DNA of 11,151 nt from an uncultured Pseudomonadota bacterium (GTDB lineage: Bacteria; Pseudomonadota; Gammaproteobacteria; Burkholderiales; SCOH01): contig CALMFQ010000392.1 in assembly GCA_937863215.1 (NCBI GenBank), forward strand, positions 1-11,151. The letters run 5' to 3'. Positions 8,160-11,151 of the stretch are shown here, piece after piece. Position 1 is the first letter of the stretch; the number at the start of each line of letters is the position of its first letter. A program made the position numbers and the translations under genes. Below the pieces are notes generated by a model. That model did not search any database. It was not told the origin of the DNA and saw only the letters and a list, made by a program, of their open reading frames with translations.

Positions 8160-9904
8160 ATCACGTCCTCTTTAAGTTCCGGCTGCGCCGGGTTCGGCAA
8201 CACGATATTTTCTACCGGCGCATCGTTCGGCACACCGAGAATGCGCAGCGCACCGGTCATCACATTGGCGAATACCGGCGCCGCCACCGTGCCGCCGTAA
8301 TACTGGCCGGCACTCGGCTCATCGATCATCACCGCAATGATCAGGCGCGGGTTGGTAGCCGGCGCAAAACCGACGAACGAACCGATGTATTTGTTTGCCG
8401 CATAACCGCCGCCTTCCTGCTTGTGCGCAGTACCGGTCTTGCCGCCGACGTGATAGCCGACCACCTGCGCGCGCGGCGCGGTGCCTTCCGGGCTGACCAC
8501 CATCTGCAGCATCTTGCGCAGTGCCGCCGAGGTCTCGCTGGAAATCACCTTGTGCCCGGCCTGTGGCGCAACCTGCTTGAAGAATGTCACCGGCTTGATT
8601 TCGCCGTCGTTGGTGAAAACCATATAGGCACGCGCCAGCTGGATCAGCGATACGGTAATGCCGTGGCCGTACGACATGGTCGCCTGCTCGATCGGCTTCC
8701 AGGTTTTCCACGGCCGCACCCGGCCCGGCGATTCGCCCGGGAAGCCGGTGTGCGGTACCTGACCGAAACCGACGTTGGTAAACAGTTTCCAGTAGTATTC
8801 CGGCTCCAGCGACAACGCCATCTTGGCGGCGCCGACGTTGGACGACACCTGGATCACCTGCTCCACCGTCAGTGCGCCGTGCGCGTGTGCATCGTTGATC
8901 GTCGCCGGGCCGATGGACATGTGACCGCCCATGGTATCGATCACGGTGTCGGGGCGGAATGTGCCCGCCTCCAGCGCGCCTGCGGCGGCAAACGGCTTCA
9001 GCGTCGAGCCCGGCTCGAACATATCGGTCAAGGCGCGATTGCGTTTGCGCTCCAGCACGCTCTTGTCCACCGGGCCGCGGTAGTTCGGGTTGTACGATGG
9101 CTGATTGGCCAACGCCAGTACTTCGCCGGTCTTGGCGTCGAGCACCACGATCGAGCCGGCCTTGGCGCGATTCTTTTCCACCGCCGCTTTCAGCTCGCGA
9201 TAGGCCAGATACTGCAGCTTGCGATCGATCGACAGCGTCAGGCTTTCACCGTCCCTGGGCTTGACGATGCTGGTCACGTCTTCGACGATGTAGCCGCGCC
9301 GATCCTTGATCACATGACGACTGCCGGACTTGCCGGCCAGTACTGCGTTCTTGGTCAGCTCAATGCCTTCCTGGCCCATGTCGTCGATGCCGGTGGCGCC
9401 GACCACATGTGCAATCACCTCGCCGGCCGGATAATAGCGGCGATATTCTTCCTGCTTGAAAATACCGGGCAGCTTGAGCGCGATGATCTCGTCGGCCACC
9501 TCCGGCTGAATCTGGCGCTTGAGGTAAATGAAGTTGCGCTTTTTGTCGGCGAGTTTTTTCTGGATTTCGTCCGGCTTGACGTCGAGCATCTTCGCCAGCA
9601 TCTGCACCTGCTGTTTCGACAGCGGCACATCCATTTCCGACGGGCTGGCCCAGATCGATTGCACCGGCGTGGAGATCGCCAGCGGCTCGCCATTGCGGTC
9701 GAGAATCATGCCGCGATTGGCAGGCAGGGTCAGCGTACGGCTGTAGCGCGCGTCACCCTGTTCCTGCAGAAATTCGCGGTGAAAACCCTGCAGATAGGCA
9801 GCGCGTCCGATCAACGCGGCGAAGCCGACCCCCAGCGCGGCCATCAGCGTGTAGCTGCGCCATTGCGGAAGGCGAACATTCTTGTTTGCGTTGGCCGTAT
9901 ACAT
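8156..9904 (-). CDS. ftsI: Septal peptidoglycan D,D-transpeptidase FtsI (PBP3/PBP2-type class B penicillin-binding protein)
   Basis: This bitopic inner-membrane class B PBP cross-links septal peptidoglycan in the periplasm in partnership with FtsW. It is the target of beta-lactams that cause filamentation. The 582-aa protein has a short basic cytoplasmic N-terminus, one membrane anchor (about 17-37), and a dimerisation/pedestal domain that includes ANRGMILDRNG (62-72) and RRYYPAGEVIAHVVG (155-169). The transpeptidase domain follows. Its active-site motifs are all present: STLK with catalytic Ser300 (300-303), SSN (354-356) and KTG (489-491). The overall pattern matches Neisseria-type PBP2. 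The start is the ATG at 9904-9902. The next in-frame Met is residue 21, inside the anchor, so no shorter start is credible. It follows ftsL after 41 bases, the largest gap in the window. The stop TGA overlaps the murE start. Confidence 0.97.
   Translation of the reverse strand: MYTANANKNVRLPQWRSYTLMAALGVGFAALIGRAAYLQGFHREFLQEQGDARYSRTLTLPANRGMILDRNGEPLAISTPVQSIWASPSEMDVPLSKQQVQMLAKMLDVKPDEIQKKLADKKRNFIYLKRQIQPEVADEIIALKLPGIFKQEEYRRYYPAGEVIAHVVGATGIDDMGQEGIELTKNAVLAGKSGSRHVIKDRRGYIVEDVTSIVKPRDGESLTLSIDRKLQYLAYRELKAAVEKNRAKAGSIVVLDAKTGEVLALANQPSYNPNYRGPVDKSVLERKRNRALTDMFEPGSTLKPFAAAGALEAGTFRPDTVIDTMGGHMSIGPATINDAHAHGALTVEQVIQVSSNVGAAKMALSLEPEYYWKLFTNVGFGQVPHTGFPGESPGRVRPWKTWKPIEQATMSYGHGITVSLIQLARAYMVFTNDGEIKPVTFFKQVAPQAGHKVISSETSAALRKMLQMVVSPEGTAPRAQVVGYHVGGKTGTAHKQEGGGYAANKYIGSFVGFAPATNPRLIIAVMIDEPSAGQYYGGTVAAPVFANVMTGALRILGVPNDAPVENIVLPNPAQPELKEDVM
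8166..8171 (-). promoter_or_regulatory. Ribosome binding site for murE
   Basis: The minus strand reads AGAGGA here, inside the last codons of ftsI. It is 6 bases before the GTG at 8159 and 9 bases before the ATG at 8156. Both distances are workable, so the site supports this start region but does not settle which of the two codons is used. It is one of the better Shine-Dalgarno matches in the window. Confidence 0.6.
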
Positions 9905-9945
9905 TTCTCTCTCAACAACCGGACAAGCCGCCCGGCGTTCCCTGT
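9905..9945 (-). other. ftsL-ftsI intergenic gap with weak ribosome binding site for ftsI
   Basis: These 41 bases are the only non-coding stretch longer than 4 bases in the window. On the minus strand the gap ends in GAGAGAGAA directly before the ftsI ATG. The best-placed core is the GAG at 9913-9911, 6 bases from the start, which is a weak Shine-Dalgarno. I see no convincing promoter boxes and no hairpin followed by a T run. Unlike most genes here, ftsI therefore cannot rely on a start/stop overlap for translation. Confidence 0.5.
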
Positions 9946-10329
9946 TTACTGCTGTGGTTGCGGCTGCGCAGACTGCTGTTGCGTAGCGGGTTGCGGTGCT
10001 GCTGCCGGTGCGGCAGCCGGTTTGTCCGGCCGCGCGCCCGGCAATGCCGGCTGCGGCGCTGCCGATACCTGTCCCGGCATGACCTGGATGCGCGACGCAT
10101 CCGGCACACGCATCGACAACTGCTGCGAGGCGATCGATTCAATGCGCGAATGCATCGCCCAGGTACTTTGCTCCAGCTGCAGCCGACCCCATTCGATATC
10201 CAGTTCCTGGCTGAATTTCTGGGCTTTCTGCAGCTCAATAAACAATTTGCGCGCCTTGTGTTGTGAAGTCACCACACTCAGCGCGCAGGCAATCAATATC
10301 GCCAGCAACAACAAATTCAGCCGGGTCAT
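9946..10329 (-). CDS. ftsL: Cell division protein FtsL with a Pro/Ala/Gln-rich C-terminal tail
   Basis: FtsL is a small bitopic protein that joins FtsB and FtsQ in the division complex and helps activate FtsW-FtsI. The product is 127 aa. It has a three-residue cytoplasmic leader (MTR), one membrane helix (about 4-20), and a charged, probably coiled-coil stretch (about 24-58, HKARKLFIELQKAQKF onward). A conserved end follows, with LSMRVPDASRIQVMPG at 71-86. Short N-termini of this kind are familiar in betaproteobacterial FtsL. Residues 89-127 are low complexity, with 31 of 39 residues Ala, Pro or Gln, and have no counterpart in the FtsL proteins I know well. The ATG at 10329-10327 overlaps the rsmH stop as ATGA (10329-10326). 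Sequence similarity alone is weak in this family, so the call rests mainly on position between rsmH and ftsI, topology and the LSMRVPD-type end. Confidence 0.93.
   Translation of the reverse strand: MTRLNLLLLAILIACALSVVTSQHKARKLFIELQKAQKFSQELDIEWGRLQLEQSTWAMHSRIESIASQQLSMRVPDASRIQVMPGQVSAAPQPALPGARPDKPAAAPAAAPQPATQQQSAQPQPQQ
10001..10017 (-). repeat. Perfect 7-bp inverted repeat inside the ftsL tail
   Basis: GCTGCCG at 10001-10007 and CGGCAGC at 10011-10017 are perfect inverse complements around a 3-base loop. In the transcript this would be a GC-rich hairpin. There is no T run after it on the minus strand, so it is not an intrinsic terminator. It may be only a by-product of Ala and Pro codons in the low-complexity tail. 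Confidence 0.4.
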
Positions 10330-11151
10330 AGCGGCACCGTCGTCCGCTCGGCAATCCGCATGATGGCACTGCGGGCGCGCGGATTATTGCCGACTTCCGC
10401 TTCCCCCGGCCGCACCGGCTTGCCGATCAGCTTCAGCCTGGCGCCGGCCAGCTCCGACTGGCGCACCGGCAGCTTGCTCGGCAGATGATCGGTTTCCGCC
10501 GCGTCCTTCATGAAACGCTTGACGATGCGATCCTCCAGCGAGTGGAAGCTGATCACAGCCAGCCGCCCGCCCGGTTTCAGCATGCGCAAGGCCTGCGGCA
10601 ACACTAGCGCAAGCTCCTCAAGCTCCTGATTGATGAAAATCCGTATAGCCTGAAAGCTTCGCGTCGCCGGGTCCTGGCCCGGTTCACGCTTACGGACGTT
10701 CTCCGCCACGAGCTGGGCAAGTTGTCGAGTTGTATCGATTGGCCGCTCCGCTCGGCGCGCAACAATCGCTCTTGCAATCTGTTTAGCAAACCGCTCTTCG
10801 CCATAATCCTTGATCACCCTGTAAATATCCGCCTCGGCGGCACTGTTCAGCCATTGCGCCGCAGTCTGGCCACGCGTGGTATCCATGCGCATGTCCAGCG
10901 GTGCATCAAAACGAAAACTGAAACCGCGCGCCCCATCGTCGATCTGCGGCGAGGAAATCCCCAGATCAAGCAGAATCCCATCCACCGCTTCCACCCCGCG
11001 TTCACGCAACGCGGCTTCCATGGTGGCAAAGCCCTGATGCACGATCTGGAAGCGCGGATCATTAATCTGTTCCGCCGTGGCAATCGCCAGCGGATCCTTG
11101 TCGAAGGAATACAGACGACCTTGATCCCCAAGACGGCTCAACACCAGACGA
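10326..11151 (-). CDS. rsmH: 16S rRNA (cytosine(1402)-N(4))-methyltransferase RsmH (MraW), 5' end cut off by window edge
   Basis: RsmH is an S-adenosylmethionine-dependent methyltransferase that modifies C1402 in the decoding centre of 16S rRNA. The visible part is about 275 codons and runs to the window edge. The frame reads through the edge with RLVLSRLGDQGRLYSFDKDP, which matches the region just after the GGHS motif of known RsmH. Roughly 38 N-terminal residues, including the first SAM-binding glycine motif, are therefore outside. The GTG at 11144 is an internal valine, not the start. Recognisable segments are FDKDP, GILLDLGISSPQIDDGARGFSF, PLDMRMD, YGEERFAKQIARAI, ATRSFQAIRIFIN, PGGRLAVISFHSLEDRIVKRFM and NPRARSAIMRIAERT at the C-terminus. 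The TGA stop overlaps the ftsL ATG. Codon use changes in the middle of the gene (about 10641-10820), described under findings. The identity is firm. Confidence 0.97.
   Translation of the reverse strand, partial: RLVLSRLGDQGRLYSFDKDPLAIATAEQINDPRFQIVHQGFATMEAALRERGVEAVDGILLDLGISSPQIDDGARGFSFRFDAPLDMRMDTTRGQTAAQWLNSAAEADIYRVIKDYGEERFAKQIARAIVARRAERPIDTTRQLAQLVAENVRKREPGQDPATRSFQAIRIFINQELEELALVLPQALRMLKPGGRLAVISFHSLEDRIVKRFMKDAAETDHLPSKLPVRQSELAGARLKLIGKPVRPGEAEVGNNPRARSAIMRIAERTTVPL

Noticed and set aside
9905..9945. Possible internal promoter or terminator in the ftsL-ftsI gap
   Set aside because: No plausible -35/-10 pair and no stem followed by a T run are visible in these 41 bases.
2861..10363. 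Very long plus-strand open frames opposite the operon (for example 2861-4294, 5272-6780, 6831-8300 and 8423-10363)
   Set aside because: Each of these has its codon boundaries in exact register with the minus-strand gene beneath it. In that register an antisense stop arises only from sense TTA, CTA or TCA codons, which are rare in this GC-rich genome. Their products are rich in His, Arg and Gln, resemble no family I know, and cross gene boundaries only by chance.
11113..11125. Short match resembling a Neisseria-type DNA uptake sequence (GGTCGTCTG on the minus strand)
   Set aside because: It is only a partial match, lies in conserved rsmH coding sequence, and I saw no other copies in the window. 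Uptake sequences are recognised by being frequent.
11142..11144. GTG as the rsmH start codon
   Set aside because: The frame continues to the window edge and encodes RL before this valine, matching the HSRL region of known RsmH. The gene is truncated by the window and does not start here.

Overview
The window is an internal piece of a bacterial dcw (division and cell wall) cluster. Every gene lies on the minus strand, so transcription runs from high to low coordinates. The order of transcription is rsmH (mraW) - ftsL - ftsI - murE - murF - mraY - murD - ftsW - murG - murC. rsmH is cut at its 5' end by the right edge of the window, and murC is cut at its 3' end by the left edge. By the usual dcw order, mraZ would be expected beyond the right edge, and ddl/ftsQ/ftsA/ftsZ beyond the left edge. 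Neither group can be seen here.

The gene order, GC-rich codon use and protein signatures point to a Gram-negative proteobacterium, most likely a betaproteobacterium. FtsI looks like the Neisseria PBP2 type, so Neisseriales or a relative is my best guess, held with modest confidence. MurE carries the DNPR motif that marks meso-diaminopimelate ligases, which fits Gram-negative peptidoglycan.

Layout by coordinate: 1-628 murC (N-terminal 209 residues); 625-1701 murG; 1698-2876 ftsW; 2873-4240 murD; 4245-5330 mraY; 5332-6699 murF; 6696-8159 murE; 8156-9904 ftsI; 9946-10329 ftsL; 10326-11151 rsmH. Six of the nine junctions are 4-base start/stop overlaps (five ATGA, one GTGA). Two more are gaps of 1 and 4 bases. 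The only real gap is 41 bases, between ftsL and ftsI. There is no room between genes for a promoter or terminator, so this is one tightly coupled operon segment.

The products form one pathway. MurC, MurD, MurE and MurF build the UDP-MurNAc-pentapeptide in the cytoplasm. MraY attaches it to undecaprenyl phosphate (lipid I) and MurG adds GlcNAc (lipid II). FtsW polymerises lipid II and FtsI cross-links it at the septum, with FtsL as part of the activating division complex. RsmH methylates 16S rRNA and is the usual passenger at the head of the cluster.

I found no undescribed system. The window is ordinary, highly conserved core genome. The points worth a second look are small: a Pro/Ala/Gln-rich C-terminal tail on FtsL, a local shift in codon use inside rsmH, and a choice of two start codons for murE.
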